Source: Sunxiuqinia indica
GTDB lineage: Bacteria > Bacteroidota > Bacteroidia > Bacteroidales > Prolixibacteraceae
Direction: 5' to 3'
Assembly: GCF_009847015.1 (NCBI RefSeq)
Contig: NZ_WVEM01000007.1
Location: 93,341 to 157,340 of the forward strand
DNA length: 64,000 nt
Shown here: positions 17,355 through 27,400 of the stretch, one piece after another
Layout: the number at the start of each line of letters is the position of its first letter
Position numbering within the stretch: the stretch's first letter is position 1
Translations under genes and position numbers: made by a program
The notes under the pieces: model-generated
The model's input: the letters and a program-made list of their open reading frames with translations, nothing else
What the model was told of the DNA's origin: nothing
Database searches by the model: none

Positions 17355-17645
17355 GAGATATTTTCGATCGAGGGGTGAAAAAAGCGGGGGTTCAAAATCA
17401 AATTAATAGTTAATTAACATTGAAACCCCTGTTTTACAAGGGGGTTTGCTATAAGGAAATGGAGTTTTTGTGGAAATATGTCAGAAATAGGAGGGGTGTT
17501 ACATCAAAAAGTTCGTTTTTGAGTAAAAAGCAAGCTGTAAAACAAGAAAAATGTCAAAAAGAGATAAAATAGTTTTAAAGAAAACTAAAAAGATATATTT
17601 CGCACGTAAAAGTAGAATATAGTCAAGTTATATTAGACAAGTGTG

Positions 17646-19277
17646 CTATTTTGTTTTGACCAAGTATGTTGTTCCAAGAGAACGTTCCCTGCTTGAAGGT
17701 AAAATGAATTGGATACCCGTTCGGTAAACCCCCCGATGCTTAAATTGATAGATTGTATCAATCGTTGTATTCAGTTTTTTGATGTCGTTTAAACCTTCTC
17801 CGTAGCAAAATATCCAGGCGTCAGGTTTTGTAACTGCAATTTTGAGTTCTATAGTATCTTCTATAAGCTCTGCTCCATCTCTTCCGTAAAAGAATAATTC
17901 GAATTGTTCGTAATCGTAATTGAATAGCTGCGCTTGTTGAGGTGCCTCTTCGTTAAACTTACGGGTTGCAACAATCGATGATTGGTACTGAAAGATATAG
18001 GGGAGGATGTGGGTATTAATGAAGAAGCTAAGTAAGGTGATGATCAGCATTGATGGGGCAAATAATCGAATAAAGCCATCTTTTTTTGTGCTGTATATAT
18101 AATACGTCATTGCAAGAGCAGGAATAACAATTAGCCAGTAGCCGACTTTTGCTAATGGAAAGAGGTAAGTGATAAACAACAATAAGCAAATCCACAGCAC
18201 GACAACTACTGATGCCTGCAAACGAAAGACAATTTTATAGATCAAGGTATTCTGATCAGATAAAAGTCGGTTGAGCCACTTTGCGAGCAATACGGTTAAT
18301 AGTGGCATGACAATTAAAATATAATTGGGCGACTTGCCTTTGGCTATCGATAGAATGATAAAAAAGAACCAGATACCTCCGTGTAAAAAATAGTCAGCAG
18401 GAAGTGCCTGTTTTTTCAGGAGGCTTTTCATTTCTAAAAAAACAGCAATAAATAATACAAAGCCCCAGGGCGCAAACAGGTATAAAAGTGTATGCAGGTA
18501 GAAAAAATAATCGGTGTTTGCTCTGGCGACGTAAGTTCCGGCAATTCGTCCAAAGTTATTTGTCCAGAAAAAGAATTCCAGACCTTCCAATCCTAGCTGG
18601 TTGTATAGCCCGTAAAAGGCGGGAATGGCAGTCGTGAAAGTAATAGCCAGACCCAGGAACCATTTGGGATGAATCAGTTGTTTGTATTTACGATTAAAAA
18701 CCAGGTAGAATATTACCGCTGTAGCCGGAACAAAAACACCAATCGGTCCTTTCGTCATCATAGATAGTCCCACTCCTGCAAATCCGAGTATGAAATTGAG
18801 TGTCTTCTTATTTTTCAAATATTCATAGAGATGCCAGAGAGCAAAAGCCATGTTTGATAGCAAAACAATATCGGTGTGCACATCAACACTGTAGAGGTAA
18901 TATATTTCGGAAAAAGCTAGTAGAAGAGCCGCTATTTGTCCGGTTCGTTTATCGTACATGCTGGTTCCAAGCTTGTAAACACAAAAAATACCGAAGAACC
19001 CATATAAAACCGGGAAAAATTTAAAGCTGAAGTTGCTGACTCCAAATAGGTAATACCCTAAGGTTGACAACCAAAACAAAAATGGAGGTTTTTCTTTATA
19101 CGGATCATCATGGATTGAGAGATTGAAGTAATCGCCTGAATGGAAGATATTTTTAGCAATTGCTCCATATTTAGCGGCGTCGCCCGCAATGTCTACAAAT
19201 AATCCTACAAAATAAACAACTGCAGCAAAAACTGCCAGAAGAAGATAAATTTGTCGATTTTTTGTATTTGTAAACAT
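17646..19277 (-). CDS. GT39-family membrane glycosyltransferase (ArnT/PMT-like), copy 1
   Basis: This 543-residue polytopic protein has about twelve hydrophobic segments. The first periplasmic loop carries the acidic motif DIAGDAAKYGAIAKNIFHSGD and then DPYKEKPPFLFWL, as in ArnT-type lipid-linked sugar transferases where Asp residues of this loop act in catalysis. The C-terminal part is a soluble domain (FNYDYEQFELFFYGRDGAEL to FILPSSRERSLGTTYLVKTK). It resembles the gene at 20967-22592 along its length, including this tail, so the two are tandem paralogues. It probably moves a sugar from a polyprenyl phosphate to lipid A, a glycan or a protein. Confidence 0.82.
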   Translation of the reverse strand: MFTNTKNRQIYLLLAVFAAVVYFVGLFVDIAGDAAKYGAIAKNIFHSGDYFNLSIHDDPYKEKPPFLFWLSTLGYYLFGVSNFSFKFFPVLYGFFGIFCVYKLGTSMYDKRTGQIAALLLAFSEIYYLYSVDVHTDIVLLSNMAFALWHLYEYLKNKKTLNFILGFAGVGLSMMTKGPIGVFVPATAVIFYLVFNRKYKQLIHPKWFLGLAITFTTAIPAFYGLYNQLGLEGLEFFFWTNNFGRIAGTYVARANTDYFFYLHTLLYLFAPWGFVLFIAVFLEMKSLLKKQALPADYFLHGGIWFFFIILSIAKGKSPNYILIVMPLLTVLLAKWLNRLLSDQNTLIYKIVFRLQASVVVVLWICLLLFITYLFPLAKVGYWLIVIPALAMTYYIYSTKKDGFIRLFAPSMLIITLLSFFINTHILPYIFQYQSSIVATRKFNEEAPQQAQLFNYDYEQFELFFYGRDGAELIEDTIELKIAVTKPDAWIFCYGEGLNDIKKLNTTIDTIYQFKHRGVYRTGIQFILPSSRERSLGTTYLVKTK

Positions 19278-19295
19278 GGAGTACGTTTTGTCGGT

Positions 19296-20960
19296 TTATT
19301 GAATCTGAATTGGGAGAACTTGTCCGCGGTTGCGTTCAATCGTTTGTGTAAATATTGAAAAGTTTTGTTCTGTTTCCAGCGTTTCTTTTGCAATTTTATA
19401 TTCCATGTTCATTTCTTCACCAGGCTGTAGTTCTGCTTTTTCGGTAAAGTTATATAATGGAATACGGTCAATCTCTTTTCCGTTTTGTGAGTATCCAATC
19501 GATGGTTCAGAAGGGTGGTTGAGAAAAATCGTTTTGTCTGAGTGGTTTTTAAGATTCAGTGACGCAATAAACAAGGTTGGCGTTTCTTTGATTTTATCAA
19601 GCCTTAATTCTAACTTTTTGATCGATTGAAAATCAGGACTAATTGCCGTGGTAACTTTTTTCCCATTTGGTAATTCAACGAGGTGGTCATTCAACATGCG
19701 GTCAGGGATAACAACAAATAGCGTATCGCCTTCGCCGTAGGCTTCATCATTCCATAAATCAAATTGAGAATAACGATAACCCGGTGTTGCTAATAGAATT
19801 GCTTTTTCTCCGGTGTAAAACTGATACATTCCCGGTGATGCCCAATTGCTGAAGAACGCAACTTTGTAGCCATTGGCCATTTCCTGTATTTTTTCTGATG
19901 TTGCTTCCCGGTTATAAAAGGCTAGTTTTAGCATTCCCACATTGGGAATAAAATTAGCTGCCAGGTAAAACCGGAATAGGAAAAAAACAACAACAATGGG
20001 GAGAGCCAGCCGCTTGAACCACATTTTCGTTTTTGGATGGTTTACAATGATCGGATAAGCAGCCAACATTAGTAAGGGAGTGATGGCACTTGTCCAATGT
20101 GCTTCAATTCGGTTGTAAAAACTTAACAACAACAGCACGCTGTAAAATCCGATAATGGTAAAAATAATTGCCCTTCGGAAAAAATTGCCATTTAGTTTAA
20201 ACTTCCGGAGACTGTAAAAAATAATTACACCGGTTAATGGCCCTGCAACTAACAGTTGGTTGATGATGTTGTCGCCAAAATATTTTAATTGCACCGGCTT
20301 TGATCGGTCGGATAAATGGTATTTAAAGGTTGGGAAATGATTGTCAATTTGCCAGATAATATGGGGAAGTAGCAGCAGTGTCGCTCCAACAAGAGTTCCC
20401 CAAAAGTATTTACTCTTCAGTAGTTTTAGGTTCGATAAAACTACTAAGCCTAAAACCAGAAAGGCATGATATTTACTGTAAATCATGGCGGCTGCTAAAA
20501 GCGCGAGCAGTGTTGAGTGCTTCCAGGATGGTTCTTCTAAAAAACGCCTGTAGGTGAGAAAGAATAAGAGTGTAAAACAAACCAGTGGGGCATCGGGTAA
20601 TGCCAGAAAACCGGCAATATGTGTATGGAATAGGGGAAACGACAGCATGAAGATGCTCAGAAAGACCAAGTCTTTTTTTTCGTTCAGCTCATTCATGATT
20701 AATGCAGCTGTAAACGTTGTTAGCAGAACGGAAAACAGTCGTGCTCCAAGCTCATTGTGAAAAAGCGAGTCGCCCAGAAAAATTAAAAAGGCTGACATCG
20801 GTGGATGATCAAAAAAGCCCCAGTCCAAATGTTGGGAATACAGCCAATAATACGACTCATCGGCATGCATCTCAGTAAAAAATGACTGGATGAGGTTGAT
20901 TGCCAGCCAGCCAGCCAATAATAGGTAATGTTTTTTCTCCAGGTTGTTTAGTAATTTCAT
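19296..20960 (-). CDS. GT39-family membrane glycosyltransferase, divergent middle gene
   Basis: This 554-residue protein begins with a short cytoplasmic head and the loop motif FTEMHADESYYWLYSQHLDWGFFDHPPM, a PMT_2-type variant with Asp-Glu instead of the GDAAKY of its neighbours. About eleven membrane segments follow, and the last 150 residues form a soluble periplasmic domain with beta-rich character (LRLDKIKETPTLFIASLNLK). It lies between two paralogues, 18 bp before one and 6 bp after the other, so the three genes form one operon. The cargo is unknown, but its different loop suggests another sugar donor or acceptor. Confidence 0.8.
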   Translation of the reverse strand: MKLLNNLEKKHYLLLAGWLAINLIQSFFTEMHADESYYWLYSQHLDWGFFDHPPMSAFLIFLGDSLFHNELGARLFSVLLTTFTAALIMNELNEKKDLVFLSIFMLSFPLFHTHIAGFLALPDAPLVCFTLLFFLTYRRFLEEPSWKHSTLLALLAAAMIYSKYHAFLVLGLVVLSNLKLLKSKYFWGTLVGATLLLLPHIIWQIDNHFPTFKYHLSDRSKPVQLKYFGDNIINQLLVAGPLTGVIIFYSLRKFKLNGNFFRRAIIFTIIGFYSVLLLLSFYNRIEAHWTSAITPLLMLAAYPIIVNHPKTKMWFKRLALPIVVVFFLFRFYLAANFIPNVGMLKLAFYNREATSEKIQEMANGYKVAFFSNWASPGMYQFYTGEKAILLATPGYRYSQFDLWNDEAYGEGDTLFVVIPDRMLNDHLVELPNGKKVTTAISPDFQSIKKLELRLDKIKETPTLFIASLNLKNHSDKTIFLNHPSEPSIGYSQNGKEIDRIPLYNFTEKAELQPGEEMNMEYKIAKETLETEQNFSIFTQTIERNRGQVLPIQIQ

Positions 20961-20966
20961 GCCTGC

Positions 20967-22592
20967 TTATTTCAGTTTGACCAGGTAGAGCGGTTTTAAC
21001 ACTTTTTCGCGCTTACTGGGTAGTATGAATTTTCCTCCTTCGTGAAGGTAAAGGTGCTTAAACTCCATTATAGTATCAACTTGGGCATCGAGCCTATTTA
21101 AATCGTTTATGCCCGCTTTGTCGGTAAAAATCCAGGCGTTTTTTTCGCGGGCTATTGGTTTTAGCTGTTCGTAGCTCTTTATTTGTTTGGCTTCGGGGTC
21201 GCTATAGAAAAACAGTTCGTATTGCCCATAGTGGTAGTTGTATAAATTTTCTCCTTCATTTGCGTGCTCATTGTAGTAACGGGCTGCTTTCGGAGGAGCC
21301 TGGTGTTTAAACATAAAAGGGAATGCGGATGCATTCAGGTATAACATTAAAGCGGAAACTGCGATAATTGAAGGTAATAACAAGCGTGCAGCTTTATCTT
21401 TTATTTTTTGGTAAACGAAAAGGGTTAGTGTTAAAAATGAAAGCCAAAGGATCCAGAAGACTGGGTTTCGGGAAGGGAAAAAGTAAATCGTCAATCCCAA
21501 AATTATTGTCCACAACAATCCGGTTACAATATTCTGAATAATGAAAAACCGCCTGAATAATTTTTCTTTACTAACGAGGGCCTCATTGATCCATTTTGCT
21601 GTTAAAACTGCTATTAGCGGAAATAGAATAAACATGTAATTTGGAAGTTTACTGCGTGACGCGGAAATAATCAGGAAGAAAATCCAAATTCCAGCTGTGG
21701 TGTAATACTCGTGAGCTTTAAATTTATTTCTGAATAACTGCTGAAATTCGAGAAAAGCCGCAGTAAAAAACAACAGGGACCAGGGCAAAAACAGATAGGC
21801 CAGGTTGTGAATGTAAAAAAGATAGTCGGTATTGTTGGCGCTAACATATTCGCCGGTCATTCGTCCGACGTTATTTCCCCAGAAGAAAAATTCAATGCCT
21901 CCCCAGCCAAATTGGTTGTACAAACCAACAAGAGCCGGACTTGCGACAATCAATGCAACGAGAATTCCCAGATACCAGCGGTAATCTAATAAGGATTTGA
22001 AGTTTCGACTGAGCAAAAGATGACCGCCAACGGCAAATCCGGGGATCGCCATTCCAATCGGACCTTTAGACAGCATCGCCAATCCAATTCCCACAAATCC
22101 CCAGAAACAATTGATTGTTCTTTTCGATTTAATAAATTCATAAAGCTGCCAAAGCGCAAAAGCTACAAAAGCTTGCAATGGCGTGTCTGTATGGATGTCC
22201 ATACTGTAGAGACTGTAAATTACCGAGAAAAATAGCAGGCAGGCTGCAATGATGCCTGTGTTTTTGTTGTATAAGCTTCGGCCCAGTTTGTAGGTCGAGA
22301 AGATGCCAAAGAGTATCAGCAGGAAAACCGGAAGCTTAAACCAGAAGTTGGAAATCCCGCCAATGTGAAATCCCAGAGCTCCAAGCCAGAAAAGCATTGG
22401 TGGTTTTTGATCGTACGGATCTCCATGAACGGTCAGGTTGATGTAGTTGCCATGTTGAACAATTTCTTTGGCAACGGTGGCATATTTCCCGGCATCTCGG
22501 GTGAAATCAATAAAAAAGCCAAAAAAATAACTGACCAAAGCGGTCAGTGTCATCAATATGAAAATGCGTCTAAGTAGTTTGTTATCAAGCAT
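20967..22592 (-). CDS. GT39-family membrane glycosyltransferase (ArnT/PMT-like), copy 2
   Basis: This 541-residue protein matches the 17646-19277 product in order and motifs: DFTRDAGKYATVAKEIVQHGNY in the first loop, DPYDQKPPMLFWLGALG, LSKGPIGMAIPG near residue 175 and the C-terminal soluble domain ending in FILPSKREKVLKPLYLVKLK. It is the first gene of the three-gene operon, so its promoter must lie in the 206-bp divergent gap to argH. The retained similarity of copies 1 and 2 around a divergent middle gene points to an old duplication. Confidence 0.82.
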   Translation of the reverse strand: MLDNKLLRRIFILMTLTALVSYFFGFFIDFTRDAGKYATVAKEIVQHGNYINLTVHGDPYDQKPPMLFWLGALGFHIGGISNFWFKLPVFLLILFGIFSTYKLGRSLYNKNTGIIAACLLFFSVIYSLYSMDIHTDTPLQAFVAFALWQLYEFIKSKRTINCFWGFVGIGLAMLSKGPIGMAIPGFAVGGHLLLSRNFKSLLDYRWYLGILVALIVASPALVGLYNQFGWGGIEFFFWGNNVGRMTGEYVSANNTDYLFYIHNLAYLFLPWSLLFFTAAFLEFQQLFRNKFKAHEYYTTAGIWIFFLIISASRSKLPNYMFILFPLIAVLTAKWINEALVSKEKLFRRFFIIQNIVTGLLWTIILGLTIYFFPSRNPVFWILWLSFLTLTLFVYQKIKDKAARLLLPSIIAVSALMLYLNASAFPFMFKHQAPPKAARYYNEHANEGENLYNYHYGQYELFFYSDPEAKQIKSYEQLKPIAREKNAWIFTDKAGINDLNRLDAQVDTIMEFKHLYLHEGGKFILPSKREKVLKPLYLVKLK

Positions 22593-22718
22593 AATGCCTT
22601 TGTTGTTTCTTTAATCAGGAGCTTTAATAATTGAAATGTAAAGTTGGCATTTTTTTTATTATAAGTAAAGGATTTCTTTTCGAAGGATGGTGTAAAACTA
22701 TAATGTTTCCAAAATCAG

Positions 22719-22726
22719 TATATTTG
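22719..22726 (+). promoter_or_regulatory. -7 box of argH
   Basis: TATATTTG matches TAnnTTTG and lies 72 bp before the argH ATG. The upstream element is poor. Confidence 0.45.
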
Positions 22727-22798
22727 GGCAAAATTTTAGTCGAAACGAGAATTTATTCTACCTCAAATGCGGTAGTTCAACGATAAAAGATATTTAAA

Positions 22799-24130
22799 AT
22801 GAAACTTTGGGACAAGGGCGTATCTGTAAACAAATTGATTGAAGAATTTACCGTTGGTCAGGATCGGGAACTGGATCTTTATTTGGCTAAGTTCGATATT
22901 TTGGGGTCGATGGCACATACCACCATGCTTCAAAAAATTGGATTGCTGGAGAAAGACGAGCTTAATAAGCTGTTGGTCGAGATGAAAAACATATACAACT
23001 TGGTTGAATCCGGCAATTTTACAATTGAAGATGGTATAGAGGATGTGCATTCGCAAGTGGAGTCTATGCTCACGGAGAAGTTGGGAGACGTTGGTAAAAA
23101 AATTCACAGCGGGCGCTCTCGCAACGACCAGGTTTTGCTGGATTTGAAGTTGTTTGCCCGGGAAGAAATTCGCCGGTTGGTTGAAGCCGGAAATGAATTG
23201 TTTGCGACACTCATGACGCAGGCCGAAAAAAATAAAGAACAACTTATGCCCGGGTATACGCATTTACAAGTTGCCATGCCGTCGTCGTTTGGCCTGTGGT
23301 TTAGTGCATATGCCGAAAGCTTGGTCGATGATTTTACACTTTTGCAGGCTGCATTCAAAATTACCAATCAAAACCCTTTGGGTTCTGCTGCCGGCTACGG
23401 TTCTTCTTTTCCGTTGGATAGGCAGATGACAACTGATTTGTTGGGATTTGATACAATGAACTACAATGTCGTTTATGCGCAGATGGGACGAGGGAAAATG
23501 GAAAAAACAGTCGCTTTTGCAATTTCGTCGATTGCTGCTACCTTGTCCAAACTCGCTTTTGATGTGTGTTTGTTTATGAGCCAGAATTTTGGTTTTGTTA
23601 CTCTTCCTGATGAGTTGACAACCGGCTCGAGCATTATGCCGCATAAAAAGAATCCAGATGTATTTGAGTTGATTCGTTCGCATTGTAATAAGTTGCAAGC
23701 GCTCCCAAATCAAATCACCTTGATGGTAAATAATCTGCCAAGTGGTTATTTCCGCGATTTGCAAATCGTGAAAGAGGTTTTTCTTCCGGCTTTCGAAGAG
23801 ATGATGAGTTGTATTAAGATTGCCAATTTTGCATTGGGCGAAATGACAATCAAGGAAAATATATTGAATGACGAGAAGTATCGGTACGTGTTTAGCGTTG
23901 AGGATGTTAACCGTTTAGTGCAAGCGGGTGTTCCATTTCGGGATGCTTATGTGAAAGTTGGGAAGCAAATTCAGAAAAATGAATATCAACCTAGTAAGGA
24001 AGTTAATCACACCCATGCCGGAAGTGTCGGAAATTTGTGCTTGGATGAAATTCAATTAAAAATGGATCAAGTGATTCATTCATTTCAGTTTGAAAAAATG
24101 AATTCTGCTATTGAAAGACTGTTAAAATAG
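22799..24130 (+). CDS. argH: Argininosuccinate lyase
   Basis: ArgH splits argininosuccinate into arginine and fumarate, the last step of arginine synthesis. The 443-residue protein shows the expected blocks: DVHSQVESMLTEKLGDVGKKIHSGRSRNDQV near residues 82-110 (catalytic loop), PGYTHLQVAMPSSFGLW near 151 and the superfamily signature TTGSSIMPHKKNPDVFELIR near 276. Its N-terminus MKLWDKGVSVNKLIEEFTVG lines up with other Bacteroidota ArgH proteins. No other arginine gene is adjacent, and it is divergent from the GT39 operon. Confidence 0.95.
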   Translation: MKLWDKGVSVNKLIEEFTVGQDRELDLYLAKFDILGSMAHTTMLQKIGLLEKDELNKLLVEMKNIYNLVESGNFTIEDGIEDVHSQVESMLTEKLGDVGKKIHSGRSRNDQVLLDLKLFAREEIRRLVEAGNELFATLMTQAEKNKEQLMPGYTHLQVAMPSSFGLWFSAYAESLVDDFTLLQAAFKITNQNPLGSAAGYGSSFPLDRQMTTDLLGFDTMNYNVVYAQMGRGKMEKTVAFAISSIAATLSKLAFDVCLFMSQNFGFVTLPDELTTGSSIMPHKKNPDVFELIRSHCNKLQALPNQITLMVNNLPSGYFRDLQIVKEVFLPAFEEMMSCIKIANFALGEMTIKENILNDEKYRYVFSVEDVNRLVQAGVPFRDAYVKVGKQIQKNEYQPSKEVNHTHAGSVGNLCLDEIQLKMDQVIHSFQFEKMNSAIERLLK

Positions 24131-24456
24131 TATGCGACTGTTAATTAAACGTTATTTCTAAAAAGAGGACAGGTAGGGGTGAGTTTTGTCATGTTTTTGT
24201 CAAGTGTGGTGAGTTCCACTCATTTACGAAAAGCAAACCAGAAAGTAAAGGTTTTTTAACATGTTGTCGAGCATGCAATGTGGCTCGAAAAATTGGATGT
24301 TATTACATTTATCCTTATTTTCGCTTTCACTTCATAAGTATTTTGTGGGTTTTGCTTAATAATTTAAAGTAGTTCGAAATTACTTCAGACTACTAATGTT
24401 GTGTCTTGTTGCGAAGTCGGGAAGACAGTGGGTGATAAAAAATTAAAAATGAATAA
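24131..24456. other. Noncoding leader region before gltB
   Basis: No gene is supported in these 326 bp. Weak dyads are present: TGAGT/ACTCA near 24210-24222 and CGAGC/GCTCG around ATGCAATGTG near 24268-24287. No exact TAnnTTTG or sigma-54 site was found, although a near match (GTATTTTG) lies near 24338. A three-codon frame, ATGAATAAATGA, ends on the gltB start codon (see findings). Confidence 0.4.
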
Positions 24457-27400
24457 ATGATGCAGTTAGGATTTCCAAAAGAAAAGGGCTTATACCGCTC
24501 TGAATTTGAACACGGGAGCTGCGGCATTGGATTTGTAGCCAATTTGAAAGGCCGAAAAAAGCACAGTGTAATCTCTGATGCTTTATCCATGCTTGCAAGG
24601 ATGGAACATAGAGGGGGAACCGGGTTTGATATAAAAAGTGGTGACGGAGCTGGAACGTTGATCCAGATTCCTCATGAACTATTTATGGAAGAATGTCCTA
24701 AAGATGGTATTAAACTACCTACTTTTGGCAAATATGGCGTGGCCATGATTTTCTTCCCTAAAGAAGACCGAAAACGATCTGAATGTAAAGATATAATCTC
24801 TCGTAACCTTCATAAATTTGGTTTGCCATATTTGGGTTACCGTAAGGTTCCGGTTGATAACGCTGATCTTGGAGTTGATTCGAAAGCAACCGAACCCAAT
24901 ATTCAGCAACTGTTTATTGGAAAACCTGAGGACATGTCGGGCGAAGAATTCGACCGTAAATTATTTGTCTTCAGGAAATATACTGAGCGATTGTCGCGAG
25001 AGTCAGTTGCGGGACTGGGACACGACGGGATGAATATCATCTCTTGCTCGTATAAAACAATTATCTATAAAGGACAATTAACTACCGAGCAGGTTTCGTT
25101 GTATTTTAAAGATTTAACCAATCCGTTGGCAGTAAGTGCTATTGCATTGGTTCACTCACGTTTTTCTACCAATACTTTTCCTTCCTGGAAATTAGCTCAA
25201 CCGTTCCGCTACATCGCGCACAATGGTGAGATTAATACGAACAAAGGGAATGTGAACTGGATGCGTGCCCGTGAAGCGCTGCTGGAATGTACTGCATTTA
25301 CACGCGAAGAATTGGAAATGATTTTCCCAATTTGTGATTTGCAGGCATCGGATAGTGCCAACCTTGATATGGCTATTGAAATGTTGGTGCTGAGTGGAAG
25401 ATCTCTTCCTCATGTATTGATGATGTTAATTCCTGAGGCATGGCAAAACGATCCGCATATGGATCCTAAAAAGAAAGAATTTTACGAATATTATTCGGCC
25501 ATGATGGAGCCCTGGGATGGACCGGCTTCGGTTTGTTTTACTGATGGGGTATTAGTTGGAGCTACACTCGACCGTAATGGATTGCGTCCATCTCGTTACT
25601 GTGTAACAGATGATGATACGCTGATCATGGCATCAGAAACTGGTGTAATTGACGTTGATCATTCAAAGGTTAAATCTCGTGGCCGTTTGCAGCCGGGAAA
25701 AATGTTTGTTGCTGATTTGGAGCAAGGCCGCATCGTGTCTGATGAAGAAGTTAAAGCTGAAATTATCAGTAGCAAACCTTATGGCGATTGGTTGAAGGAA
25801 AACATGACTTACATTGATGATCTTCCATCGATTCCTGATTTGGAATTGAAAGATCCTGATGAGAAAACTGTTTTCAAAAGACAAAAAGCCTATGGTTTTA
25901 CTCACGAAGACATTGAAGTGATTTTGAAGCCGATGGCGGCAACCGGAAAAGAAGCGATGGGATCAATGGGAGCTGATAATCCATTAGCCGTTTTGTCTGA
26001 TCGTCCGATGCATCTGTTCAACTACTTCAAACAATTATTTGCACAGGTAACTAATCCACCAATTGATCCAATTCGTGAGCGAATTGTAATGGATTTGAGA
26101 AGCTACGTTGGTGGGTTTAAAAATATATTGACAGAGTCTCCGGAACACTGTCGCAGGATTGCGATTCATCAGCCGGTATTGACTAACGAACAACTGGTTA
26201 AGCTTACCTATGTTGATCATACGCATTTCCAAACCAAAAAAATTAGTACTGTTTTCCATGCTGATGGAAAGCCGGGAACCTTGGAACGGAAGTTAGAGCG
26301 TTTGTGTGGCTATGTGGAGGATGCGATTGATGAAGGATATTCAATTATTTTGTTGACTGACTTCTCGATAAGTACCGATCATGCGCCAATTCCCTCAATT
26401 TTGGCAGCCTCGGCAGTTCATCATCACTTAATCCGCACCGGAAAACGTGGTAAGGCTGATATCATCATGGAAACTGGCGATGTAAAGGAAGTACATGACT
26501 TTGCAGTGCTGTTGGGCTATGGCGTTTCTGCCGTTAACCCTTACATGGCAATTGATTCCATTAAGCAAATGGTGAAAGATGGTGTTCTTGGTGATATTGA
26601 ACAGGCGAAAGCCATCAGCAACTATGTAAAAGCAATTGGTGGTGGCTTGTTGAAAATTTTCTCAAAAATGGGAATTTCAACATTGGCATCGTACCAAGGA
26701 GCTCAGATTTTTGAAATCCTGGGTATCAATTCCGAAGTGGTCGATAAGTATTTCACAGGTACCGTTAGCCGTATTCAAGGATTGAGCTTGGATGACATCG
26801 CTAAGGAAGCCATGATGCGTCATCGAAAAGGGTTCCCTACCCGTGAGGGAGGAGCGAAAGTTTTGGAGCCCGGAGGTGAGTACCACTGGAGAGTCGATGG
26901 TGAGCGTCACTTGTTGAGTCCAAAAGCAATTCAACTGTTGCAAGAGGCTACTCGTAAAAATGATTTCGAGAAATATAAAAAATATTGTCAGCTTGTTGAT
27001 GACCAAACAAAAGCTGCGTTTACCCTGCGTGGGTTGATGGAATTTAACAGCGACCGTGAACCGATTTCGATTGATGAGGTTGAACCGGCTAAAAATATTT
27101 TGAAACGTTTTGCCACCGGGGCAATGTCTTTCGGTTCTATTTCGTGGGAAGCACATACAACACTGGCAATCGCAATGAACCGAATCGGTTCTAAATCGAA
27201 CTCGGGCGAGGGTGGCGAAGACCCAATTCGTTACACGAAACTTCCAAACGGCGATGATATGTGTTCTGCTACGAAGCAGGTTGCATCAGGTCGTTTTGGA
27301 GTGAACAGCTACTACTTGAGTACGGCTAAAGAAATCCAGATTAAAATGGCTCAGGGAGCTAAGCCAGGTGAAGGTGGTCATTTGCCAGGACATAAAGTAA

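Larger units (their letters stand above)
17216..17645. other. Noncoding gap between the ammonium operon and the GT39 genes
   Basis: Besides the promoter and dyad given separately, a hairpin at about 17423-17447 pairs AAACCCC with GGGGTTT around a 10-base loop. It lies downstream of the GT39 stop codon on the minus strand and upstream of the operon promoter. It may be a terminator without a T tract or an upstream operator. A third G-run (GGGGGTTCAAAATC near 17385) can pair with it in an alternative fold. No sigma-54 site was seen. Confidence 0.45.

Noticed and set aside
17216-17645. Sigma-54 promoter for the porin-glnK-amt operon
   Set aside because: No GG-N10-GC element was found on the minus strand, and an exact TAnnTTTG box is present instead.
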